64,000 nt of DNA from JANMOK01 sp031415055 (GCA_031415055.1 JANOQZ010000024.1:62001-126000); one strand, 5' to 3'; counted from the stretch's first letter, positions 51,750 to 61,168 are shown. Notes: generated by a model from the sequence alone, not told the origin. Translations and numbers: made by a program.

Positions 51750-52873
51750 CGTTCGGCCTGCGCCTCACCGCGCGACTTGCCGGTCACATCCATCGCCAAA
51801 GCCGCCGCCATGAACCCGTCCAAATCGCCGTTCAAAACCCCTTGCGAGTCCGAGGTCTCGTAATTGGTGCGCAGGTCTTTCACCATTTGATAGGGCTGCA
51901 ACACGTACGACCGTATCTGGTTGCCCCAACCGGCATCGCCCTTGTTTTCGTGCTGCTCGGTGATCTTTTCGTTGCGCTTGCGCAGCTCCAATTCATACAG
52001 CCGCGATTTCAGCGCCGCCCAGCAGTTCGCCCGGTTCTGGTGCTGCGATTTTTCCGAAGATGTCACCATGATGCCCGTCGGAAAATGCGTTATCCGCACC
52101 GCCGAATCCGTGGTGTTCACGTGCTGGCCACCGGCACCCGACGACCGATAGGTATCAATCCGGCAATCATTGGGGTTGATCTCAATATCGATGTTGTCAT
52201 CCACCACCGGATAGACCCAGATCGAGGAAAACGACGTATGCCGCTTGGCCGCCGAATCGAACGGCGATATCCGCACCAGCCGGTGCACGCCGCTTTCTGC
52301 CTTCAGCCAGCCATAGGCGTTCAGCCCCTTGATCTGATAGGTCGCCGACTTGATCCCGGCTTCCTCGCCGGCGCTCTCGGCCATCAATTCGACCTTATAG
52401 CCGTGCTGCTCAGCCCAGCGCACATACATCCGCGCCAGCATATTGGCCCAATCACAACTTTCGGTGCCGCCCGCCCCGGCGTTGATCTCCAGAAACGTGT
52501 CATTGGCATCTGCCTCGCCGTTCAACAACGCTTCAAGCTCACGCTTGGCGGCGCGTTCTTGCAGTGCCTTCAACGCCATCTCGGCCTCGGCGACGATCTC
52601 GACATCACCCTCGGCCTCGCCCAATTCGATCAAATCGACGCAATCCTTCAACTCGCTCGCCAGCGCCTGATAAGACCCAATCGCGTCGGCCAACACTTGC
52701 CGCTCACCCATCAGTTTTCGCGCCTTGGCGGCATCATCCCACAACTTGGGATTTTCCGACATCGCGTCCAGCTCTTCCAGCCTGTGCTTCGCCGTGTCCC
52801 AGCCCAACCGCTGGCGCAGCAAACCCAACGATTTCTCAATCGCGGCCACGTTGTTCAAAGTCTCGGCACGCAT
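51746..52873 (-). CDS. prfB: Peptide chain release factor 2
   Basis: Terminates translation at UGA and UAA. 375 residues starting MRAETLNNVAAIEKSLGLL; the frame runs on to 52942 without family likeness. Codon-recognition motif SPF (VRISPFDSAAKRH) and the peptidyl hydrolysis motif GGQ (SSGAGGQHVNTT) are intact. There is no internal UGA or programmed frameshift site, in contrast to E. coli prfB. The last 50 codons have a diverged second copy downstream (51107-51266). Confidence 0.96.
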   Translation of the reverse strand: MRAETLNNVAAIEKSLGLLRQRLGWDTAKHRLEELDAMSENPKLWDDAAKARKLMGERQVLADAIGSYQALASELKDCVDLIELGEAEGDVEIVAEAEMALKALQERAAKRELEALLNGEADANDTFLEINAGAGGTESCDWANMLARMYVRWAEQHGYKVELMAESAGEEAGIKSATYQIKGLNAYGWLKAESGVHRLVRISPFDSAAKRHTSFSSIWVYPVVDDNIDIEINPNDCRIDTYRSSGAGGQHVNTTDSAVRITHFPTGIMVTSSEKSQHQNRANCWAALKSRLYELELRKRNEKITEQHENKGDAGWGNQIRSYVLQPYQMVKDLRTNYETSDSQGVLNGDLDGFMAAALAMDVTGKSRGEAQAER

Positions 52874-52944
52874 GGGATTCAGGCTCCGGTCAATTTGCTG
52901 GGGTTCTAGCGAGGCGACATAGCAGGGTAAAGGGCAACCCACGC

Positions 52945-52968
52945 CTTCCCTCGCATGCGGGGGAAGGT
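52945..52968. repeat. REP-like palindrome between prfB and mrcA
   Basis: CCTTCCCTCGCA pairs with TGCGGGGGAAGG (one T-G pair, no loop needed). This type of C-rich palindrome is common between genes of alphaproteobacteria. It is the only copy I see in this window. Confidence 0.6.
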
Positions 52969-52983
52969 CGGGACGGAGTTAAA

Positions 52984-55518
52984 TCAATACAACCCACCAC
53001 TCGACAAAGTGCCAAACGTCGCTTTCGGCGGCAAAATCGTGGTCTGCCCGTCGATCATCACCGTCTCGCCCTCGCTTTCACCCCGTGCGAACAACAACAA
53101 ATCTCGACCCATGACAAAGCCACCATCTACGAACGCACCAAACGCGCCGTAATCCGGCTCTTCGCCATCGCGGAACAATTCCGCCACCACATATTCGCCG
53201 CCCGCATCGTCGCTCAACCGCTCACCTGTATAACGATCCAATTTGACAAAATGCGAATTCGGCGGCACCGGCATGTCGTAAGACCCATGGTTTTCCAGCG
53301 CCACTTTCATGAATTCGGTAAACACTGGCCCGCAAAGCGTGCCGCCAAACGCCCCCGGGCCCATGTTGCGCGGCGTATCAAACCCGATGTAACAGCCTGC
53401 CGCAATTTTCGGCGTAAACCCGATGAACCAGACGTCTTTGGCATCGTTGGTCGTCCCAGTCTTGCCCGAAATCGGCAGACCCAAAATGCCAACGGTCGAG
53501 GCCGCAGTGCCCCGCTCCACAACCCCACGCATCATCGAACTCAATTGATATGCCGTCACCGCATCCATGATCCGGTCGGCTTTGTTCTCGACCCAAGGTT
53601 CGGCCATCACGTCAATCGTGCTTTGCTGGCACTCGTGGCAAATCCGAACGTCGTGCTGATAAATCGTGTTGCCTTCGCGGTCCTGCACCCGGTCCACCAA
53701 GGTCGGCTCCACCCGGATGCCACCATTGGCGAACATCGAATAGGCGGCGACCATCTTGAATAACGTCGTCTCGCCCGCCCCCAGAGAATTGGCCAGCACC
53801 TCGGTCATATCGTCGTAAACGCCAAACCGCTCGGCGTATTCGGCCACCACATCCATGCCAATGTCTTGGGCGATGCGCACCGTCATCAAATTGCGCGATT
53901 GCTCGATGCCGGTCCTCAGAGGCGCCGGTCCATAGTATTTGTTGGATGAATTCTGCGGCCGCCAAACCCCCTGGGGCGTGTCCAACTCAATCGGCGCATC
54001 CACCACAATCGTGCCCGGCGTATAGCCGTTGTCCAAAGCCGCCGCATAGACAAACGGCTTGAACGCCGACCCCGGCTGCCGCAGCGCCTGCGTCGCCCGG
54101 TTGAACACGCTGGATTGATAAGAAAACCCACCCTGCATGGCGACAACGCGGCCTGTATGGGTGTCCATCGCCATGAAAGCGCCCTGAATTTCCGGGATCT
54201 GGCGATAGGTCCATTTCTCGAATGCGCCGTCCTTTTCAACGGCGCTGACAAAAATCACGTCACCTACGGACCACAAATCATCGGGCGAATTTGGCCGTGA
54301 CCCGCGCGACCCATCCGCATCGCGTGGACGCGCCCAGTCGGCCTCGGCAATATCCAAATAATGCCCGTCGGCATCTTCCTCCATCCCTTCAATGCCAACG
54401 CGGGCCGAGGTTTCGCCCAGTTCCAAAATCACCGCCGGGAACCAGCCATCAATATCGCGCGGCAGTGTCGCATCCGCCATCGCCTTGCGCCAACCTGCCT
54501 CATCCCCAAATAGGCTTGCATCCAACTGCGCCAAAGGCCCGCGATAATCGCCTTGGTCGCGGTCATAGCTTTCCAATTGCGCCCGTAAAGCCGCCGCAGC
54601 AACCTTTTGCAAATCCGGATTCACCGTGGCGCGGATTGATAAACCGCCGCCAAACAGTTTTTCCTCGCCCAGTTTCGCGGTCAATTCGCGGCGAATTTCA
54701 TCGGTAAAATAGTCGCGCGGCGGCAAAGAATTGCGCGAATTCGCATAGTCGCCACCCTGCACCGATAACAAGGGAGCCGCCGATTCCGCCTCGCCGATAT
54801 CGCCGCTGATATAACCGTTTTCGGCCATTTCCTTCAGCGTATTGTTGCGCCAGAACAGCGCCTGTTCGCGCTGCAAAACCGGGTGGCGGTCGGATGGGGC
54901 TTTGGGAAGCGAGGCCAGATAGGCCGCCTCACCCACGCTCAATTCTTCCAAAGTCTTGTTGAAATAAGTCTGCGCCGCCGCCGTCACCCCATAGGAATTT
55001 TGGCCCAAGAAAATCTCGTTAAGATAAATCCCCAGAATCTCATCCTTATTCAGCACCTGCTCCAACCGGTTCGCCAACAAAATCTCTTTGATTTTGCGTT
55101 CAGCCGAGCGATCCCCCGATAACAAAAAGTTCTTCATCACCTGCTGGGTGATCGTCGAAGCCCCGCGCAGCCGTCCACCCTTGGCGGCGTCAATCGCAGC
55201 CTTGACCATGCCCAAAGGGTCAAAGCCTGAGTGGCTGTAGAAATTCTTGTCCTCGGCACTGATGAAGGCGTTTTTGACAATCTCTGGAATCTCGTCGATC
55301 GGCGTGTAAACGCGTCGCTCGCGGGCGAATTCGTCCATCAAATCGCCCTGCCGCGAATAAATTCGGCTCAACGTCGGCGGCTGATACTGCGCCAGTACTT
55401 CATGGTCGGGCAGATCGCGCCCGTAATACCACAGCACCGCCAACACCGAGACCCCGGCAAACACCAAGCCGATTGTCAAAGCGCTGAAAAAGAACCCGAA
55501 AAATCGGAAAATCGACAT
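52984..55518 (-). CDS. mrcA: Penicillin-binding protein 1A
   Basis: Bifunctional peptidoglycan synthase of about 844 residues. It has one N-terminal membrane anchor, a GT51 glycosyltransferase domain (AFISAEDKNFYSHSGFDPLG with the catalytic Glu; ASTITQQVMKNF), an OB-like insert, and a transpeptidase domain with the active-site serine in PGSAFKPF, SxN-type EQSRNL and the KTGT motif in SGKTGTTND. I chose the ATG at 55518 (MSIFRFFGFFF); TTG at 55554 and GTG at 55524 are possible. It is cotranscribed with the amidase upstream on the same strand. Confidence 0.94.
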   Translation of the reverse strand: MSIFRFFGFFFSALTIGLVFAGVSVLAVLWYYGRDLPDHEVLAQYQPPTLSRIYSRQGDLMDEFARERRVYTPIDEIPEIVKNAFISAEDKNFYSHSGFDPLGMVKAAIDAAKGGRLRGASTITQQVMKNFLLSGDRSAERKIKEILLANRLEQVLNKDEILGIYLNEIFLGQNSYGVTAAAQTYFNKTLEELSVGEAAYLASLPKAPSDRHPVLQREQALFWRNNTLKEMAENGYISGDIGEAESAAPLLSVQGGDYANSRNSLPPRDYFTDEIRRELTAKLGEEKLFGGGLSIRATVNPDLQKVAAAALRAQLESYDRDQGDYRGPLAQLDASLFGDEAGWRKAMADATLPRDIDGWFPAVILELGETSARVGIEGMEEDADGHYLDIAEADWARPRDADGSRGSRPNSPDDLWSVGDVIFVSAVEKDGAFEKWTYRQIPEIQGAFMAMDTHTGRVVAMQGGFSYQSSVFNRATQALRQPGSAFKPFVYAAALDNGYTPGTIVVDAPIELDTPQGVWRPQNSSNKYYGPAPLRTGIEQSRNLMTVRIAQDIGMDVVAEYAERFGVYDDMTEVLANSLGAGETTLFKMVAAYSMFANGGIRVEPTLVDRVQDREGNTIYQHDVRICHECQQSTIDVMAEPWVENKADRIMDAVTAYQLSSMMRGVVERGTAASTVGILGLPISGKTGTTNDAKDVWFIGFTPKIAAGCYIGFDTPRNMGPGAFGGTLCGPVFTEFMKVALENHGSYDMPVPPNSHFVKLDRYTGERLSDDAGGEYVVAELFRDGEEPDYGAFGAFVDGGFVMGRDLLLFARGESEGETVMIDGQTTILPPKATFGTLSSGGLY

Positions 55519-55635
55519 AAGCACGGCGCGAAAACATCCCTTTGCAAGTTTCAAATCTCATATAGGGACTTGCGGCCAAAAGGTCAAAACACGTTGCCCC
55601 ACCGCGCGGTGATCCGCGCAAAACGCAACACCACG

Positions 55636-56817
55636 TTATCGCAACGCCGCCATTGCCCGATCCCGATCCACCCAACTGCCCAATGCCGCAACAATGCCCG
55701 CCGCCGCCTTTTCGCGCCACTCTGGCGACTGCAAGTTCTTCACGTCGCGCTCACTCGACAAAAATCCCAGTTCCAACAAGATCGAGGGCATATCAGGCGC
55801 TTTCAACACCCGTAAATCGGCGCTCCAGAACGGATGGTTCTTTGTCACCCCGATGGTGCCCTGCAAACCCTGTAGCAACGCCTCGCCCAAAGCGTTCGAG
55901 CGCGCATCGGTTTCGACCCGCGCCAAATCGATCAAGGCCAAAGCCACTTGATCTTCATCGCCCTGATAATCCGCCCCGGCAAAAATGTCCGATTGGTTCT
56001 CAAACTCCGCCAACTGCCGCGCTGCCTCGCTGGAAGCGTCTTCAGACAAAGCATAAATCGTCGCGCCACTGATTTGGCCCATTTCCACAGTATTGAGGTG
56101 AATGGACAAAAATACATCGGCATTGGCCTGCCGTGCCGTTTCCACCCGATCGCGCAATGACACGAAAACATCGCTCTCCCGCGTCAGGAAAACCGCGTAA
56201 TCACCTGATTTTTCCAAAAAATCCCGCAATTCCAACGAAAACTTCAGCGCCAAATCCTTTTCAGAAACCCCATCCCGCACCGCCCCAGGGTCAATGCCAC
56301 CGTGACCCGGATCAATCGCTACGATCACCGGACCTTCCTGCATCGCGCGCGGCCGCAACCCGGCAATACTTTTGGAAACCGGCACGTCCCACAAAGCATC
56401 GTTCGGTGCACCGGCGCTTCGATCAAACGCGTCCTGACCATCCTCGCGCAACAAGACGCTCAACTGACCGCTTTGAAACACCACCGATTGAACAACCATC
56501 GGCTCTGCCAAATCAAACACCAACCTGCTCCAGCCAATCCGAAACAACCCGGATCGCACCACCATTGGTTCGCCATATCCAACCGGTAACGCGGCCAAAT
56601 CGGTATCCTTCAAATCAATCACCAGCCGGTTTGGTGCGCTTAACGTGAACACCCGGTGCTCAACCGCACGCGACACGCCAATGCCAATCGCCAACCCACC
56701 ATCCAGCCGCACTTCAACCGCACTAGTTGAAGGAACAATAACCGCATCTGCAGCCATCACCGGCGAACAGCACAACATCGCGACCAAAAGACCGCGCAAG
56801 ACGTCACTTAATTTCAT
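55636..56817 (-). CDS. N-acetylmuramoyl-L-alanine amidase, AmiC-like with AMIN domain
   Basis: About 393 residues: a signal peptide (MKLSDVLRGLLVAMLCC...), an N-terminal AMIN domain that targets septal peptidoglycan (about 30-130), and a zinc amidase_3 domain with IDPGHGGIDPG, the metal ligand after GVSEKDLAL, LSIHLNT and the catalytic Glu in SILLELGFLSS. It cleaves stem peptides during daughter-cell separation. The ATG at 56817 is chosen; a GTG at 56841 would add eight residues. Just before mrcA on the same strand. Confidence 0.92.
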   Translation of the reverse strand: MKLSDVLRGLLVAMLCCSPVMAADAVIVPSTSAVEVRLDGGLAIGIGVSRAVEHRVFTLSAPNRLVIDLKDTDLAALPVGYGEPMVVRSGLFRIGWSRLVFDLAEPMVVQSVVFQSGQLSVLLREDGQDAFDRSAGAPNDALWDVPVSKSIAGLRPRAMQEGPVIVAIDPGHGGIDPGAVRDGVSEKDLALKFSLELRDFLEKSGDYAVFLTRESDVFVSLRDRVETARQANADVFLSIHLNTVEMGQISGATIYALSEDASSEAARQLAEFENQSDIFAGADYQGDEDQVALALIDLARVETDARSNALGEALLQGLQGTIGVTKNHPFWSADLRVLKAPDMPSILLELGFLSSERDVKNLQSPEWREKAAAGIVAALGSWVDRDRAMAALR

Positions 56818-56841
56818 CCAAACTGCCAATTTTACCCGCAC

Positions 56842-57285
56842 TCGCGGCGGTTTTTACCCCATCACTCGCCTAACATAACGCCAGCGCAACAAGAAATGAA
56901 TTGTGTTTCACCCATCTGACATACTATCGTCATCAAACCGGGTTTGACCGGCGCTTTTTCGCGCTTCATATCCGGCAAATGAGATTTGTCGCTTGTCCGA
57001 CGCAAGGCAATGGCCGCTTGCCATTGGAACATTTGCCAAGACGGGTGATCGGCGTTCGCGCCACCACATAGATAACCGCGCCAACTGGCCGGATCTTTTA
57101 ACAGGTGCCTCAAAAAGGTGCCAAGGACAAACCGCGATGAAACGCGCAACTGACATACAGGTTTTCGTCCGCGCAACTGCGCGGCGTAACCTTTTGCCTG
57201 TGCGCCCCCTCGCCCAAACAGATAGAACGCCCCTCGCTCGCCTGACTCGTCAGGATGGGCCGCCAGGCCGTTCGAGAAAGACACT
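56842..57285. other. Divergent intergenic region with the likely long 5' leader of rne
   Basis: 444 bp between the amidase and rne start codons. RNase E genes usually have long, structured leaders used for autoregulation. A GC-rich hairpin candidate (CGCGCAACTGCGCGG) lies at about 57172-57186, followed by CTTTTGCC. Frames open on both strands here show no family features. Confidence 0.45.
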
Positions 57286-59778
57286 ATGCCAAGCAAGATG
57301 CTTATTGATGCCACCCACGCCGAGGAAACGCGCGTTGTTGTGGTCGACGGCAACAAAGTCGAGGAATTTGACTTTGAATCGGTCAACAAACGCCAGCTAG
57401 CTGGCAATATCTACCTCGCCAAGGTAACGCGGGTCGAACCCTCGCTGCAGGCTGCATTCGTCGATTACGGCGGCAACCGGCACGGATTTCTGGCCTTCGC
57501 CGAGATTCATCCTGACTATTATCAAATCCCGGTCGAAGACCGCCGCGCCCTGCTGGAAGAGGAAGAAGCCGCTCATCGCTCCGAGGAAGAAGAAGACAAC
57601 AAACCTCGCAACGACCGTGGCCGGTCGCGCAATCGTCGCCCGCGCAAAGCCGAGCCCGAGGCTGCTCTCAGCCATGCCGATCCCGTGGTCAGCCAAGACG
57701 TCGACCTCACCGCCGATGCTCCCGAAGATCACACACCCGTTGAAGTGGTCGAAGATCGCCCTGACGATCACGATCACTCAGATCACGACGATGACCATTC
57801 GCACGATGACGTCGAACACCTCGGCGAAGCCGAGGTTTCCGAAGAAATCTCGCCGCGTAAACCGCGTCATCGCCGCTACAAAATTCAAGAAGTCATCAAG
57901 GTCCGCCAGATTCTGCTGATCCAAGTGGTCAAGGAAGAACGCGGCAACAAAGGCGCGGCCCTGACCACTTACCTCTCACTCGCGGGCCGCTACTGCGTTC
58001 TCATGCCCAACACGGCGCGTGGCGGCGGCATCAGCCGCAAGATCACTTCCGCGGTTGACCGCAAGAAACTGAAAGACATCGCCGGTGAAATCGAAGTGCC
58101 GCGCGGTGCTGGCCTAATCATCCGCACTGCCGGTGCCAACCGCACCAAAACCGAAATCAAACGCGATTATGAATACCTGCTGCGCCAATGGGAACAGATC
58201 CGCGACCTGACGCTGCAGAGCATCGCGCCGGCGCCGATCTATGAGGAAGGAAGCCTGATCAAACGCTCGATCCGCGACCTCTATTCGCGCGAAATCGACG
58301 AGGTTCTGGTCGAAGGCGAACGCGGCTACCGCGAGGCTAAAGACTACATGAAAATGCTGATGCCCTCGCACTCAAAAAACGTCAAACTCTATGCCGAGCC
58401 GACGCCCTTGTTCTCGCGCTTTCAGGTCGAAACCTACTTGGCTGCGATGTTCAACCCGACGGTGCAGTTGAAATCCGGCGGTTATATCGTCATCGGCGTC
58501 ACCGAGGCCTTGGTCGCCATCGACGTTAACTCCGGTCGCGCCACCCGCGAACAATCGATCGAAGATACCGCAACGAAAACCAACTTAGAGGCCGCCGACG
58601 AAATTCCGCGCCAGTTGCGCCTGCGCGACCTTGCCGGTCTCATCGTCATCGACTTTATCGACATGGAAGACCGCCGCAACAACGCCGCCGTCGAAAAACG
58701 CATCAAAGACCGCTTGAAATTGGACCGCGCCCGCATCCAGATCGGTCGCATCTCCGGCTTTGGCTTGCTCGAAATGTCGCGCCAACGCCTGCGCCCCGGC
58801 ATGCTGGAAGCGACCACGCAGCCCTGCCCGCACTGCCACGGCACCGGCCACACCCGTTCCGACGATTCACTTGCGCTCTCGATCCTGCGCGAGTTGGAGG
58901 AGGAAGGCGGTCGCAAACGTTCGAAAGAGGTGCTGGTCAAAGTGCCGTTCCAAATTGCCAATTACATCCTCAACCAAAAACGCGATCATGTGGCAATGAT
59001 CGAACAACGCTTCGGTCTTTCGGTGCGCGTCGAGGGTGATCCGCATAAGATCAGTCCGGAATTTGAAATCGAACGTTTCAAAGTCGCCACTCGCTTTGTC
59101 CCCGAACCGGTCGAAAATTCCGCCATCCGCCTCGATTCGCTGCCGATGCCCGATGAAGACGAGGATATCGAGGACGAGATTGAAGATCAGGACGACGAAG
59201 AAGTCGAAGCCGTCGCTGAAACGCCACGCGGCGAAAGCAAAGGCGAAGACCGTGGCGATGGTGACAAAAAACGCCGTCGTCGTCGTCGCCGTCGCGGTGG
59301 CGCTGGCCGCAACCGTGAGGACGGGGCGTCGCAAAATGGCGAGGAATCGGCACCGATTGAGGCTGCCGCGCCCGCACCAGAACCAAGCGACGCACCAAAG
59401 CCCAAATCGCGCAGCCGATCCCGCTCTCGTGGTCGAAAACCCGATGCGGTAGAATCGCCATTGGGCGAGGTAATCGCTGTGACAGAAGCAGATGATACCC
59501 CCATCGCGGTGCCCGAAGCGGCCGCACCGAAAAAGCCCAGCCGGTCGCGCAAAAAGCCGGAACCTTTGGCTGAGCTTGGCAGTGCCGTCATCGCCGAGCG
59601 TGGCATTATGCCCGTCGCCGAGCCGGTCGTAGTTGTGGCGGTTGAATCCGCACCAACCGCCAAAAAGCCTCGCGCCAAACCTGCGGCGAAAGCGGCAGTT
59701 GAACCCGAACCCATCGCCGAGTCCGAACCCGACGCCCCAAAAAAACGTGGTTGGTGGTCCAAGGCAACGGGCAGATAA
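57286..59778 (+). CDS. rne: Ribonuclease E
   Basis: Main mRNA-decay and rRNA/tRNA-processing endonuclease, 830 residues. The S1 domain (about 36-90 and 199-245) is split by an acidic insertion (91-198) with an Asp/His-rich patch at 160-178. The DNase I-like catalytic part has magnesium ligands Asp413 (VAIDVNSGR) and Asp456 (LIVIDFIDMED). The zinc-link is CPHCHG (Cys514, Cys517). After residue 600 comes a low-complexity tail with arginine-rich patches and a final GWWSK motif, the scaffold for the degradosome. The gene overlaps the DsbA-like gene by one base (TAATG). Confidence 0.96.
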   Translation: MPSKMLIDATHAEETRVVVVDGNKVEEFDFESVNKRQLAGNIYLAKVTRVEPSLQAAFVDYGGNRHGFLAFAEIHPDYYQIPVEDRRALLEEEEAAHRSEEEEDNKPRNDRGRSRNRRPRKAEPEAALSHADPVVSQDVDLTADAPEDHTPVEVVEDRPDDHDHSDHDDDHSHDDVEHLGEAEVSEEISPRKPRHRRYKIQEVIKVRQILLIQVVKEERGNKGAALTTYLSLAGRYCVLMPNTARGGGISRKITSAVDRKKLKDIAGEIEVPRGAGLIIRTAGANRTKTEIKRDYEYLLRQWEQIRDLTLQSIAPAPIYEEGSLIKRSIRDLYSREIDEVLVEGERGYREAKDYMKMLMPSHSKNVKLYAEPTPLFSRFQVETYLAAMFNPTVQLKSGGYIVIGVTEALVAIDVNSGRATREQSIEDTATKTNLEAADEIPRQLRLRDLAGLIVIDFIDMEDRRNNAAVEKRIKDRLKLDRARIQIGRISGFGLLEMSRQRLRPGMLEATTQPCPHCHGTGHTRSDDSLALSILRELEEEGGRKRSKEVLVKVPFQIANYILNQKRDHVAMIEQRFGLSVRVEGDPHKISPEFEIERFKVATRFVPEPVENSAIRLDSLPMPDEDEDIEDEIEDQDDEEVEAVAETPRGESKGEDRGDGDKKRRRRRRRRGGAGRNREDGASQNGEESAPIEAAAPAPEPSDAPKPKSRSRSRSRGRKPDAVESPLGEVIAVTEADDTPIAVPEAAAPKKPSRSRKKPEPLAELGSAVIAERGIMPVAEPVVVVAVESAPTAKKPRAKPAAKAAVEPEPIAESEPDAPKKRGWWSKATGR

Positions 59779-60524
59779 TGGCGATGGCGTTGCGGCTGAT
59801 CCTTGCGCTGCTGCTAGGCCTTTGGGCCCAGCAAGTATCGGCGCAAACTCTCGAAAACCTGTCCGAATCCGACCGCGTTATCCTGCAAAGCGAAATCCGT
59901 GCTTACCTGCTCGATCACCCCGAATTGGTGTTTGAGATGGTGAAAATCATCGAAGATCGCAAAGCCTTAGACCAGGTTGCCCTCGACACTGCCGCCGTCA
60001 ACGCCAATGCCACCGAACTGTTTGACGACGGTTTTTCCTATGTCGGCGGCAACCCCAACGGCGACGTCACCGTGGTCGAATTCCTCGACTACAAATGCGC
60101 CTATTGCAAAAAGGCCCATGACGAAGTGGCCGAACTGATCCGATCAGATGTCAACATTCGCTACATCGTCAAGGAATTCCCCATTCTCGGCCCCGAATCC
60201 GAACTCGGCGCTCGCGCAGCCCTGTCCGTCCTCGCCACTGCACCCCAAGCCTTCCCTAAATTCCACGACCAACTCATGCGCTTTAACGGCCCGATTAACG
60301 AACAAACCCTCGCAAGCATCGCCGCCGACGCCGGTGCCGACCCCAACCGAATGATCGAAGGAATGGGTGCGGAACACGTCAGCTTCATCATCAACGCCAA
60401 TCGTGCCCTTGCCCGCAAAATGCAAGTCGACGGCACCCCAATGTTCGTCATCGGCACCCAAATGCAACGCGGCTATGCCTCCCTATCCGACATGCAAGCC
60501 AGCGTCGCCCAAGCCCGCCAGTAG
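59778..60524 (+). CDS. DsbA-family periplasmic thiol-disulfide oxidoreductase
   Basis: 248 residues: a signal peptide (MAMALRLILALLLGLW..., cleavage near 22), an N-terminal helical extension, then a thioredoxin/DsbA fold with the active site Cys107-Ala-Tyr-Cys110 (FLDYKCAYCKKAHDEV) and cis-proline loop DGTPMFVIG. This is the Com1-like/BdbD-type group. It could supply oxidising or isomerising power to exported proteins. The TAG stop is part of the repeat starting at 60521. Confidence 0.88.
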   Translation: MAMALRLILALLLGLWAQQVSAQTLENLSESDRVILQSEIRAYLLDHPELVFEMVKIIEDRKALDQVALDTAAVNANATELFDDGFSYVGGNPNGDVTVVEFLDYKCAYCKKAHDEVAELIRSDVNIRYIVKEFPILGPESELGARAALSVLATAPQAFPKFHDQLMRFNGPINEQTLASIAADAGADPNRMIEGMGAEHVSFIINANRALARKMQVDGTPMFVIGTQMQRGYASLSDMQASVAQARQ

Positions 60525-60551
60525 GGTGCGCGCTCGCACGCACCGCTTCAC
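60521..60551. repeat. Dispersed palindrome of the TAGGGTGCG family, copy 4
   Basis: GTAGGGTGCG at 60521-60530 and CGCACC at 60539-60544 pair, ending in TTCAC. The TAG at 60522-60524 is the stop codon of the DsbA-like gene. Confidence 0.75.
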
Positions 60552-60667
60552 TTCCCCCAACACCCCCAAACCCATCATTTCCTGTTTCCCCAAAACACAT
60601 CCCAGTCTATAGAGAAGCCAAAGACTAACCCGCGCAGGCAATGTCTCGCAAAAACAACGAGGGGCGG

Positions 60668-61159
60668 ATGAGCAACAAACCCTATGAAACCGACGTGGCT
60701 TTCGTCAAAGCTTTGGCCGAACTTCTGCGCGCCAACGACTTGACCGAACTGCAAGTCAAACGCGAATTTGGCGAGAACGATACGCTCAACATCACCGTGT
60801 CGCGCAAAATCGCTGCCGCCCCCATCAGTATAGCTATGCCCGTCGCGCACCACGCGCCCGCTCAACAAGCGCCGCCACCAACTGCTTCCGCCCCCGGCCA
60901 CAGCCATTCCGACCCTGCCGATCACCCCGATGCGGTCAAGTCACCCATGGTCGGCACCGCCTTTCTCGCCGCCGAACCCGGCGCTGCCGCCTTCATCAAA
61001 GTCGGCGACACAGTGAAGGAAGGCCAAACCCTGCTGATCATCGAAGCGATGAAAACCATGAACCAAATCCCCTCACCCAAAGCCGGTCGCGTCTTGCGTA
61101 TTCTGGTCGAGGACGGCTCACCCGTCGAATTCGGCGAACCGCTTTTGATCCTCGAATAG
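60668..61159 (+). CDS. accB: Biotin carboxyl carrier protein of acetyl-CoA carboxylase
   Basis: 163 residues: an N-terminal helical domain, a Pro/Ala/His-rich linker (about 48-85) and the C-terminal biotinyl domain with the biotinylated Lys129 in IIEAMKTMNQI. It shuttles carboxylated biotin from AccC to the AccAD transferase in fatty-acid synthesis. The ATG at 60668 has GAGGGGCGG in front; the frame opens 27 bp earlier. It is 9 bp from accC. Confidence 0.95.
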   Translation: MSNKPYETDVAFVKALAELLRANDLTELQVKREFGENDTLNITVSRKIAAAPISIAMPVAHHAPAQQAPPPTASAPGHSHSDPADHPDAVKSPMVGTAFLAAEPGAAAFIKVGDTVKEGQTLLIIEAMKTMNQIPSPKAGRVLRILVEDGSPVEFGEPLLILE

Positions 61160-61168
61160 GCGGCATAC

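Noticed and set aside
52780..52873. Programmed frameshift in prfB
   Set aside because: The coding frame is continuous from the ATG at 52873 and contains no in-frame TGA near codon 25, so no frameshift is needed.
56862..57407. Open frame of 181 codons on the minus strand before rne
   Set aside because: It runs antisense into the conserved rne N terminus and has no protein-like features; the region is better explained as leader and promoters.
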